A DNA stretch of 64,000 bases. Source: Candida dubliniensis CD36. Lineage: Eukaryota; Ascomycota; Pichiomycetes; Serinales; Debaryomycetaceae. Where the stretch lies: the NCBI RefSeq assembly GCF_000026945.1, contig NC_012860.1, positions 1,798,001 through 1,862,000 of the forward strand. The letters are read 5' to 3'. Every line of letters starts with the position of its first letter. Position 1 is the stretch's first letter. Shown piece by piece: positions 9,646 to 17,642 of the stretch. Made by a program: the position numbers and the translations under genes. A model generated the notes under the pieces. That model was not told where the DNA came from and made no database searches. It saw only the letters and a list, made by a program, of their open reading frames with translations.

Positions 9646-11721
9646 ATGTCATCCAACAACTCCCGATTAACACCGGATAGAACTTCCGTTTCCAGCTCTA
9701 CCAATAATGCATCACACAACCTGTCGGGTAAAAGACGTTCGTTAAATACAATTGAGTCAAGTGTGACCAGACTCCTTGTATCAACCAAACACTTACTTGA
9801 GAGTTTAACACAGTGGGCACGCAAAGAAGCAGATGATAAGTTTGTATCAGATGCATATGTGAAATTGGGTAACGATTTCAGAGCAGCAATTAGAGCGTTT
9901 AGCAATAATGGCATCGATATTTCAGATATAGGGAATGTGCCACAAGCATTGAGAATTATTTTGGAAGCGGCATTGAGTGAAGCACCCTCGCAAGAAAACT
10001 TGGACAGGTTCTTACCGAGCATTAGGAATATAATTGTGACATTGTTACAAACTTTGAAAACCAAACAAGCAAAGGCAAAAGCAATCTCCCAAGAAAAATC
10101 TACTAGGGAGGAATTACCAACCGAGAACCAAAGACCTTCATCACTTGGTGTTGAAGGACAGCAACAGAGAACAACAGACAAGGATTCCAGCGTTGAGAGA
10201 AGTGACGCTTTGTCCCAGTTACAAAAGGGTGACGTTCTTCAGCGTCGTGCGTCTAAACGGTTTAGTGCTTACCAATATGCAAAGCTAACGAACTTCAACA
10301 ACCCAACCACTAGTGTGCCTAAGATAAAACCAGTGGAATCACCAGAAGTTCGGCACTCAAAGATTATGGAGACAGAAGAGCCAAATGTTTCATCGAGCAA
10401 AAGGGAAGAGTCAATTCAAGAGGATGGAGACACAGAAGAGTATGTTTTGCTTAGAATTAATGCCAAAACCAAGAAAGCTAATGTAAGCTTACCAGTAACT
10501 TTTGCTTCATTAAGACTATTGTTTGTGGAAAAATTTGCATATTCTCCAGGGGCAGGTAATTTCCCCGATATTTATATTCAGGACCCACGCAGTGGTGTTC
10601 TGTATGAACTTGAAGAGCATTTACTTCCAGATGTCAAATCAGGTACCCTTCTTTGTTTAAATGAAACAGATGACCAAAATAAAAGTATAAATGAATTGAA
10701 TTTACGGTTGGATGACTTGACTAAAAAAATTGACACAATGGGGAGCACCATAATAGCACAAGTTAAGGATTCAGTGGCCTCTGTTGAAATCCCAGTGCCC
10801 ACTGTTGCTGCTCCTACTGTTGCTACCAAAAGTGGAAATGCACACGAGGAGAATAAGATAGGACGCAAGGATATCACCAACATAGAAAGAGAATTTCGTG
10901 CCATAAAACAGTTGCACAACTCGTCATCTGAAAGCTTCAAGGAAACTATTTCGAATATTACCGAACAGCTTAGAAAATTCCAAGAAATCGGGCTTGAGGT
11001 ATCTCAGAATTCCAACAGAGCATATATGGAATCGTGTAATTCAAAGTTGTCTGATGACTCTGATCTGTTGATCACAAAGGTTGATGATTTGCAAGATATA
11101 ATGGAAGAGATGAGAAAGGATGTGGCACAAAGAGGCGTCCGTGTTAGTGACAAGCAGTTGAAACACATTCTTAAAGATATCAACTTAGCCAAGAAATCTC
11201 TTCATGACATGACATTATATATCTCGAAAGAAAGACCGGTATGGAAGAAGATTTGGGAAGCGGAATTGGACAAAGTGTGTGAAGAACAACAATTTTTGAA
11301 CTTGCAGGATGACTTGATCCAAGATTTACAAGATGATATTAAAAAGATTGAAGAAACATACAATCTTATTGAACAATGTTCGATTGAACAGATAAAAGGC
11401 GCATCGAGCAAGAGGAATAAAATTGTTGCTAACTTGTATATTCCAGAACCAGGTGAAAGCTTGCATGATTTGAAGGATGCAGTGTTAAATGACATTGCTG
11501 GGCTCACGCCAAACCATGAAAGTCGACTTGAAGCCATCGAACGAGCCGAAAAACTAAGAGAGAAGGAACGAGATATGATGAAACTTACCAAGTTTCAAGA
11601 AGAGTTAGGTGATTTTGTAGAGGATAGAAAATTGAAGAAATCAGGGGGCATTGAAGAGTTGGAGAAACAGCGACAATTGAAAGATATCGAGAATTTAAAG
11701 AGTTCATTTGGGGGTATATGA
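9646..11721 (+). CDS. BUD6: Bud6/Aip3 actin- and formin-binding polarity protein
   Basis: 691 residues, somewhat shorter than yeast Bud6 (788). The N-terminal conserved block is at about residues 38-150 (SVTRLLVSTKHLLESLTQWARK..., then the DRFLPSIRNIIVTLLQTLK segment). A Ser/Glu-rich linker follows, then the long coiled-coil Aip3 domain from about 265 to the end (EYVLLRINAKTKKANVSLP ... LEKQRQLKDIENLKSSFGGI). Bud6 binds actin monomers and the formin Bni1, promotes actin cable nucleation and sits at bud tip, neck and hyphal tip polarisome. The ATG at 9646 is the first in frame. The stop at 11719-11721 lies only 9 bp from the convergent EST2 stop, so the two 3' UTRs must overlap. Confidence 0.93.
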   Translation: MSSNNSRLTPDRTSVSSSTNNASHNLSGKRRSLNTIESSVTRLLVSTKHLLESLTQWARKEADDKFVSDAYVKLGNDFRAAIRAFSNNGIDISDIGNVPQALRIILEAALSEAPSQENLDRFLPSIRNIIVTLLQTLKTKQAKAKAISQEKSTREELPTENQRPSSLGVEGQQQRTTDKDSSVERSDALSQLQKGDVLQRRASKRFSAYQYAKLTNFNNPTTSVPKIKPVESPEVRHSKIMETEEPNVSSSKREESIQEDGDTEEYVLLRINAKTKKANVSLPVTFASLRLLFVEKFAYSPGAGNFPDIYIQDPRSGVLYELEEHLLPDVKSGTLLCLNETDDQNKSINELNLRLDDLTKKIDTMGSTIIAQVKDSVASVEIPVPTVAAPTVATKSGNAHEENKIGRKDITNIEREFRAIKQLHNSSSESFKETISNITEQLRKFQEIGLEVSQNSNRAYMESCNSKLSDDSDLLITKVDDLQDIMEEMRKDVAQRGVRVSDKQLKHILKDINLAKKSLHDMTLYISKERPVWKKIWEAELDKVCEEQQFLNLQDDLIQDLQDDIKKIEETYNLIEQCSIEQIKGASSKRNKIVANLYIPEPGESLHDLKDAVLNDIAGLTPNHESRLEAIERAEKLREKERDMMKLTKFQEELGDFVEDRKLKKSGGIEELEKQRQLKDIENLKSSFGGI

Positions 11722-11730
11722 GCAATGTAT

Positions 11731-14334
11731 TTATATATTTAAAGTTTGTACCCAGTCTACTATTTCCAGATAATCCTCGAAAGAGGAAGATTCCTTGACA
11801 ATTATTTGTTTAACGTAATTCAATAGTTCAGGTGCTCCATCCCAGTCGCTGTTGGTTTCAACGTATTTAACGATTGTGTAATTACTTATGTCATATAGGA
11901 ATTTGATAAATTTGTAACAATGAAATGTATCGTGTTTTGCAATGGACGCAAACTTTGTTTTGAACTCCCTCAAAATTAACCTAAGTAGTGACGCAGTATT
12001 TCCAAGGACATTTTCTAATACCCCAGAACAACAGTCCAAGAGAAATCCTTCCAAATTCCATTGATAGAAAGTCTTTAAATGTTTAACCAAAGTCTTGAAT
12101 GTTCTAAAATTTGTGGTTACTAAACTTATCAGGCTGGAGTTCCTCTTGATACTTAGGTCTGTTGTATTCAATTCGAGCCCAACGAAATCTATAGTTGGAC
12201 TAGTAGTTGTCTGGTTGACAACAACTGTTTTATCCTTGTTAACAAACGCTCCATAGCTCTCAAGTAATTTTCCTGATATTATATCTTGCATTTGATGATA
12301 AACATTGGAATCCGGTGTGAGAAGCAAAAAATCATCGACTAATCGTACAAATAAAAAATCCAGTTTCGATTTCCACAAAAAATCGAAGCAATCATGGACC
12401 ATTGCACTATAAAGTATATCGCAAAATATAGACAGCAATGAGAACCCTTGAAACACGCCTCGTTTCCTTTTATATAGGTGCAAATATCCTTGCGCATCTT
12501 TTACTGAACCAACTACATCGTAGATTTGACTTCGGCAAATTTCCAAGATGTTACCTTTCTGCAATACTGTTGTCTTGGTCTTATCAACCAAAGTTCCATA
12601 GTTGTTGTTATGCGTACAGCTCGATAAAATGTTCAAATTGTGATATTTGGTATCTATGGTGGTTTTCACTTTTTTCAATTTGTGAGACATATCTAACTGA
12701 GCATAGTGTCGAACATAATACAGAGTGTTATTATCCTCGTTTTTGAAAAGTTCCTCAAGCTTTTGCATCAATACTGGTTGGCTGAGTCTATCATAGCATT
12801 CCTTCATATCAAATTTTATAATATAAAGCTTCGGGAGTTTGCCAAATCTAACAAGCAAAGAATCTCTATAATCTAGTATTTGATCAGCCACCTCGGAACT
12901 GGAGTGTACGGATGCCCTATAACTTGCATATTGATGTTTTAGTTTCGATAATTTCAAACGTAGTATTTGACCCACTGGCAGTAGAACTTCTTTTCTATAT
13001 CTTTCAAATTCCTGTTTCTCTTTCTCCAACACATCGGGATCTAATTTTTGGTTTATTAATTTCAAGGATCTTTTGCTTGGTACACAAATAACACGGAAAC
13101 TTGACCGCTTGGGTATGAGTTTAATCTTCCCACATGGTAGCTGTTCTTTTTGTATTTTGGATGGCATTTTTACAAGATTTTTGTTTGCATATTTGGACAC
13201 CCATGATTCATATAATCCTTTCCATAAATACTGTGGGAAATGATGCAACTCGGAACTCATTATACTAGAAGTTTCCGTAATGTACCAGAAAGTACGAAGG
13301 ATATTTTTAAGTACATAATCAAACAACCACCAAAGATACCCCTTTAGAAAAGTAGTTCGAAGTTCAAAATCCTGCTTTGAAGAAATCTGGTTAGCTCTGC
13401 CCAACCACTTGAAATCTTTAAGCTTAATTCCTCTGAACAAATCATCCATATGTAACTTTTCATTTGCCCCAAGTAACAAAAAATCAACCACTCGGTCCTT
13501 TAGAATCTTTTTATTGGAAATACCTCCCCAAGCATCTAAAGGTAACAATTTACCCAATATCAAAAGTACAAACTGAATAACCTTGGGCATTTCCGTCTCG
13601 TTACTCATTACGTTTGCAAAGTTGCACTTTGATGTGCCAATAAACTTAGCATATAGAATATCGTATCTACACTTCCTATCATTAGCAAGGATTCTTGAGA
13701 GCAAACTTTTAAGACCTCGACATCTTTTGGATGATCTTCCTGGATTTAAACCAGAAAAGGAAAAAATATCCTGCAATATAATTTGGATACCTGGTCTGAT
13801 TATCGCAAAACGCGAGTAGTCTCTATTATAGGTGTTGTAAAGCACATTGAATTTGGTTATTGATTTGGAAACGGGTACAGTCTTTCTGTGGGAACTAACA
13901 TCCCCAAATATTTGAACGGATTCACCATGCAGCTTGTTAACAAACCCCTTATTATTAACTAGTAGATCTAAAAAAATTTTAGGTCCGAGCAACAGAAAGA
14001 TTGTACTCCAGTTATGGCTTGTAATGTGAGTTAAAACGAAATTACCACTCGGATGAAATGTTGTAAATGCACTTCGAGTGTCCGTTGCTGAAGTTTTATA
14101 CCCATAAGCTATAACGTTGTTTGATTTTTCCATAACTAAGCGAGTTACTAACTCTTTCATAAAGTCGTCAAATGATTCTTGAATTGGAATTACAGGTACA
14201 GGTCGTTTTTTGGATTGGTATACATCCACCGTTTCCATGTACTCTTTCAAACTGGGTAGTAATGGAACATCCTTGCCCGTATTATCCAAGACATACTCAA
14301 GTAAAGTCTTTTTCTCATTTACTTTGAGTGTCAT
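11731..14334 (-). CDS. EST2: Telomerase reverse transcriptase catalytic subunit
   Basis: 867 residues from the ATG at 14332-14334 (MTLKVNEKKTLLEY). The frame stays open upstream to an ATG at 14479-14481, but that extension is poly-Lys/poly-Phe encoded by a homopolymer and is unlikely to be used. The TEN-like N-terminus and RNA-binding domain precede a T motif (FWYITE), then RT motifs: 1/2 (KIKLIPKRSSFRVI), A (YIIKFDMKECYDRL, catalytic D509), B' (GVFQGFSLLS), C (RLVDDFLLL, D667 and D668), D (VNKDKT) and E (FVGLEL). All three catalytic aspartates are present. The enzyme copies the telomerase RNA template onto chromosome ends. It is convergent with BUD6 (9 bp) and divergent from TAD3 (192 bp between start codons). 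Protein length agrees with what I recall for the C. albicans enzyme. Confidence 0.96.
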   Translation of the reverse strand: MTLKVNEKKTLLEYVLDNTGKDVPLLPSLKEYMETVDVYQSKKRPVPVIPIQESFDDFMKELVTRLVMEKSNNVIAYGYKTSATDTRSAFTTFHPSGNFVLTHITSHNWSTIFLLLGPKIFLDLLVNNKGFVNKLHGESVQIFGDVSSHRKTVPVSKSITKFNVLYNTYNRDYSRFAIIRPGIQIILQDIFSFSGLNPGRSSKRCRGLKSLLSRILANDRKCRYDILYAKFIGTSKCNFANVMSNETEMPKVIQFVLLILGKLLPLDAWGGISNKKILKDRVVDFLLLGANEKLHMDDLFRGIKLKDFKWLGRANQISSKQDFELRTTFLKGYLWWLFDYVLKNILRTFWYITETSSIMSSELHHFPQYLWKGLYESWVSKYANKNLVKMPSKIQKEQLPCGKIKLIPKRSSFRVICVPSKRSLKLINQKLDPDVLEKEKQEFERYRKEVLLPVGQILRLKLSKLKHQYASYRASVHSSSEVADQILDYRDSLLVRFGKLPKLYIIKFDMKECYDRLSQPVLMQKLEELFKNEDNNTLYYVRHYAQLDMSHKLKKVKTTIDTKYHNLNILSSCTHNNNYGTLVDKTKTTVLQKGNILEICRSQIYDVVGSVKDAQGYLHLYKRKRGVFQGFSLLSIFCDILYSAMVHDCFDFLWKSKLDFLFVRLVDDFLLLTPDSNVYHQMQDIISGKLLESYGAFVNKDKTVVVNQTTTSPTIDFVGLELNTTDLSIKRNSSLISLVTTNFRTFKTLVKHLKTFYQWNLEGFLLDCCSGVLENVLGNTASLLRLILREFKTKFASIAKHDTFHCYKFIKFLYDISNYTIVKYVETNSDWDGAPELLNYVKQIIVKESSSFEDYLEIVDWVQTLNI

Positions 14335-14526
14335 GAATAAGGTTCTTTGAAATGATATCTTACCATACTGGTGAAGAATAACGACCAAAAAAAAAAAAAA
14401 AAAAAAAAGACAGGAAATAAACTTCATGTAAATATTGATGTTTTTTTTTTTTTTTTCTTTCTTTCTTTCTTTCTTTTGCATTGTTTTTGCTTATAAAATT
14501 TGGCTTTCTATGATTTCTACTTTGTC
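14335..14526. promoter_or_regulatory. Short shared EST2/TAD3 promoter with A22, T16 and CTTT repeats
   Basis: Only 192 bp separate the divergent start codons. The segment holds an A22 run (14387-14408), a T16 run (14441-14456) and five CTTT units at 14457-14477. These are length-unstable repeats placed inside what must be the core promoter of both genes. Confidence 0.7.
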
Positions 14527-15510
14527 ATGTCTAATATAAAAAGTCATGTTGATTTAGAACTGGGTATACTATACGGTGCACTTTTACAAATTCGAAATAA
14601 AAATGATTGTCTTTCCGTTAAACCTGATCTTGTGCAAGTATGGGTAGGCAAAGTAAATCCTAGACAAGGAAAACTTTTGATGTCGTTTATAAAGACATTT
14701 TTCAGTTTAGAAGATGTAAAAACTCCTTATCTCAATCATCTAAAACGAATAAGAAAAGTTGACAATTATTTAGAGGTAATAGTTTATCCGTACGAGTCCG
14801 ATCAGCAGTATGATAGTATTATGGAGTTATCCCTGAACTTTTCTGAAGAGTTTAGCATTGATAATTTGGAGGTAAAAGAAGTCCCACAAAATGCACCTCC
14901 TACCAAGGAACTTACTCAACAGTGGACTAATGAGTACTGGCCAATAATATGGAAGGGAAATCCGAACCACCAGTTCTTGAACTCGGTGGAAATTGACATC
15001 CAAGAAGAGAAGCAAATGATAAATACGCTTTTGGATTCTTTGGCAGATGCAGCTCTATCATCACGAGACTCTACGTTTAATTTTCTGGGAACGGCAATAG
15101 CTTCTAAAGTGGGAGATAGAATTGAAATTCATACTATTTGTATTGCTTCTGATATAAACCATAATCCACAGGAGCACAGTGTTATGCAGGCTATTTCAAA
15201 GATTGCTGAAAAGGAAGTCATGAATAGAAAAAGCAATCAAAATGAGCGAGGATACCTTTGTAATGATATGATTGTATATACAACCCATGAACCCTGCGTA
15301 ATGTGCGCTATGGCTCTAGTTCACTCAAGAATTGGACGGATCATATATTTGAAACCAGAAAAAAGCTCAGGTGGATTGGAATCACATTATCAGCTCGGCG
15401 ATCGAGATGGGTTAAATTGGAAATTCGAAATATGGAGGTGGTTAGGGGTAGATGAAATCACACGGTTAGATGGTATAAATGAAAATAGATATGCATGTAT
15501 AGACTACTAA
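14527..15510 (+). CDS. TAD3: tRNA-specific adenosine-34 deaminase, non-catalytic subunit Tad3
   Basis: 327 residues from the ATG at 14527 (MSNIKSHVDLELG); the open frame runs slightly further upstream without an ATG. The C-terminal half is a cytidine/deoxycytidylate-deaminase fold. The first zinc motif reads E-H-S-V-M-Q with H217 as ligand and V219 where active deaminases have the catalytic glutamate. The second zinc motif PCVMC supplies C257 and C260. The Glu-to-Val change is the hallmark of Tad3/ADAT3, which pairs with catalytic Tad2 to convert A34 to inosine in tRNA anticodons. Length matches yeast Tad3 (322). The stop codon TAA at 15508-15510 overlaps the stop of the convergent NKP2-like gene. 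Confidence 0.93.
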   Translation: MSNIKSHVDLELGILYGALLQIRNKNDCLSVKPDLVQVWVGKVNPRQGKLLMSFIKTFFSLEDVKTPYLNHLKRIRKVDNYLEVIVYPYESDQQYDSIMELSLNFSEEFSIDNLEVKEVPQNAPPTKELTQQWTNEYWPIIWKGNPNHQFLNSVEIDIQEEKQMINTLLDSLADAALSSRDSTFNFLGTAIASKVGDRIEIHTICIASDINHNPQEHSVMQAISKIAEKEVMNRKSNQNERGYLCNDMIVYTTHEPCVMCAMALVHSRIGRIIYLKPEKSSGGLESHYQLGDRDGLNWKFEIWRWLGVDEITRLDGINENRYACIDY

Positions 15511-16010
15511 TTAAGTGATTGATTTAAGCTTAGAATACTGGAGATAACGCTAATTTTCTCAAGTGCATCTTCCACAATCTCGTCAGAATCCTGTTCTTCT
15601 GCCAACTGAATTGAAGGGAGCAAAGAAATCAAAGAATTTAAATCCTTAATTTTTTGTTTAATGCTCTTGTCCAATTCCAACTCCTGGGTTGCAAGTTTTG
15701 ACATTAAGAGTTCCAACTCTTTAGTTAAATTGAGTAAAATGGACTTCTTCACTGTTCCAGAATTAGCAGATATTTCTGATACCAAGTTGGAAACAGGGAT
15801 GTTGAAATTTGATTCTATATTTTGCTTTATTTTGGAGAATCTTCTTTGTTGTTGGTGTTCCAATTCTTTATAAATTTGTTCTATTAATTCATTTGGAACA
15901 TTTGAAGGAAATTCTTTCTTAAAAGTATCTAGTGACACATGGTCTCTAATCTCCAGCCTTGTGATTAAATATTCTTTTAAAATATTAGGTGAGGAGGTGT
16001 TGATAGCCAT
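15507..16010 (-). CDS. NKP2: Nkp2-like (Cnl2/Nkp2 family) kinetochore protein
   Basis: 167 residues, predicted mostly helical, similar in size to yeast Nkp2 (about 153). The N-terminus NILKEYLITRLEIRDHVSL-DTFKKEFP aligns by eye with the family pattern of a helix, hydrophobic L-x-x-F and F-K/Q-x-x-F/L, followed by E-L-x-x-Q-x-x-R heptads and a second coiled coil at about 85-125. In yeast Nkp1-Nkp2 is a peripheral part of the COMA/CCAN inner kinetochore. The similarity is weak and could mislead; another small coiled-coil protein is possible. It overlaps TAD3 by 4 nt at the stop codons (TAG at 15507-15509) and is divergent from SFH1 with 224 bp between starts. Confidence 0.6.
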   Translation of the reverse strand: MAINTSSPNILKEYLITRLEIRDHVSLDTFKKEFPSNVPNELIEQIYKELEHQQQRRFSKIKQNIESNFNIPVSNLVSEISANSGTVKKSILLNLTKELELLMSKLATQELELDKSIKQKIKDLNSLISLLPSIQLAEEQDSDEIVEDALEKISVISSILSLNQSLN

Positions 16011-16234
16011 AACTGGTATATACTATGTGATGTCTGGATAATAATAATAATAATGTAAACAAAAGAAAAAGTCGTGTCAGTGTGTATTTTTTTTTTTTTC
16101 TTTTGCAAGAGCGAAAAGCATGCACATTAAAATCCATTTGCTTGACAGAGAAATACAAAACAAATATTTTTCATTACTGTTTTGCTTTGTTTTGTTTTTA
16201 TCGCAAGAGTTTGACAGATCTTTTGATATCTAAG
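16011..16234. promoter_or_regulatory. Shared NKP2-like / SFH1 promoter
   Basis: 224 bp between divergent starts with an AAT microsatellite (about 16039-16053) and a T tract near 16087-16099. The SFH1 frame remains open through part of it but lacks an ATG. Confidence 0.5.
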
Positions 16235-17293
16235 ATGACATCGTATCAAGAATTGACAGCAGACATACAAGGTCTTGCAACTAGTTTCCCTAAAAGATTG
16301 GCTAATGATTCTGACAATTCATTACTTATTAATGTTGCACCAACAGGTCGACAAGCCAAGAGACATATCCAACAGATTAATTACTCCGAGGAGTTTGCAG
16401 ATGAACTTGATTTTGATGATGTCCCATCTTCAACACCTGGTACTCGAAATTTGAATGAAAATAAGGCACAAATAGAAGCACAAAGATATTCTCTTGCAAA
16501 AAACACACCAACGCCCAAGAGAATATTGGAAACCCCAGTGTTATCTGAATTAGTTGATAAACCAGTGGTGCTTATTCCTATCAAAATTATGATTGAAAAT
16601 TTGAACACAAATCAAAAATTGATTGATTCGTTTATGTGGAACTTGAATGAAAGCTTGATTACACCGACAGAGTTTGCGGAGATAGTTTGCAATGATTTAG
16701 ATTTACCATTGACCATGGTTGCACAAATAGCTGACTCTATTAACCAGCAGATTGAAGAGTATTCCTATGCATCTAACTTGCAACTACCAGACAAGGGTCC
16801 CTATAATGTTACGATCGATTTATCAGTAAACTTAAATAAACAATTATACCAAGATAGATTTGAATGGGATATGAACCAAAATGAAGTCACACCAGAGATT
16901 TTTGCTGAAATAGTTGTTGCTGATTTGGGATTACCGTTAGAATTCAAGAATGCCATATCTCATGCATTGCACGAAATAATCATCAGAGTGAAAAAAGAAG
17001 TTATTGATGGTACTTTCAACAATGAAATACATAACTTGCATCTAGTTAAAGGAATAATGTTTGAACAAGGAATTAGGATTTTCACTGAAAACAGTATTCA
17101 AAACGGAAATGATCGTTGGGAGCCTTTGGTAGAAGTGTTGACTTCTAGTGAAATCGAACGAAGAGAAAACGAAAGGGTCAGAAATTTGAGAAGATTAAAG
17201 AGAGAGAATTTGAGAAGAGATTACGATGATCATAGCAGAAGAAGGCAAGCGGGGAAAAGAAGGTACGATGAGTTAGAAGGAGCCTGGGTATAA
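16235..17293 (+). CDS. SFH1: SNF5/INI1 family subunit of the RSC chromatin remodeller (Sfh1)
   Basis: 352 residues from the ATG at 16235 (MTSYQELTADIQ), chosen because the upstream open frame has no ATG. The SNF5 homology region spans about 110-285 and contains the two characteristic repeats: ...LIDSFMWNLNESLITPTEFAEIVCNDLDLP and ...RFEWDMNQNEVTPEIFAEIVVADLGLP. The C-terminus is a basic tail (RRLKRENLRRDYDDHSRRR). The short length matches INI1/Sfh1 rather than the much larger Snf5 with its Q-rich N-terminus, so I assign it to RSC rather than SWI/SNF. Sfh1 is a core subunit of the essential ATP-dependent remodeller that slides and ejects promoter nucleosomes. Confidence 0.9.
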   Translation: MTSYQELTADIQGLATSFPKRLANDSDNSLLINVAPTGRQAKRHIQQINYSEEFADELDFDDVPSSTPGTRNLNENKAQIEAQRYSLAKNTPTPKRILETPVLSELVDKPVVLIPIKIMIENLNTNQKLIDSFMWNLNESLITPTEFAEIVCNDLDLPLTMVAQIADSINQQIEEYSYASNLQLPDKGPYNVTIDLSVNLNKQLYQDRFEWDMNQNEVTPEIFAEIVVADLGLPLEFKNAISHALHEIIIRVKKEVIDGTFNNEIHNLHLVKGIMFEQGIRIFTENSIQNGNDRWEPLVEVLTSSEIERRENERVRNLRRLKRENLRRDYDDHSRRRQAGKRRYDELEGAWV

Positions 17294-17642
17294 ATAATTA
17301 TATGGGCTCATTTCCTGTTGCCTGTCATTTATATGAAAAGCTTTTAGTAATATATCAACAGAAGCCGAATTTCAGTTATTTTGATACTAGCAGTTTTTTT
17401 TTCATTTTTTTTTTTTTTTCATTAATGACAAAATTGGGGATGAAAAAGTAAATTGTACATTTTATTGTAACATATTTAGTATACTGATGCAGTTGTATAT
17501 TTTGTTTAGAATAAATACATTATGGGCTTGCTACTTGATTACAAATTAAAACAGTGTATACTGTTTAAATTAAACACTACACTACGCTACTATCCACATC
17601 TGGTTAAATAACCCACTCTATATCACACAAGTTCCCCTCTCC
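17294..17642. other. Convergent 3' flank of SFH1 and BUL1-like gene
   Basis: 349 bp between two 3' ends. It contains T runs at about 17394-17420 and TA-rich sequence suitable for yeast polyadenylation. No gene or RNA is apparent. Confidence 0.5.

Noticed and set aside
14335..14481. N-terminal extension of the telomerase frame (49 codons from an upstream ATG)
   Set aside because: It encodes Lys and Phe homopolymers read from A/T tracts; starting at 14334 gives 867 residues and a normal N-terminus.
16082..16234. 51-codon upstream extension of SFH1
   Set aside because: It starts without an ATG, is read from a T tract and lacks family similarity; the ATG at 16235 is preferred.
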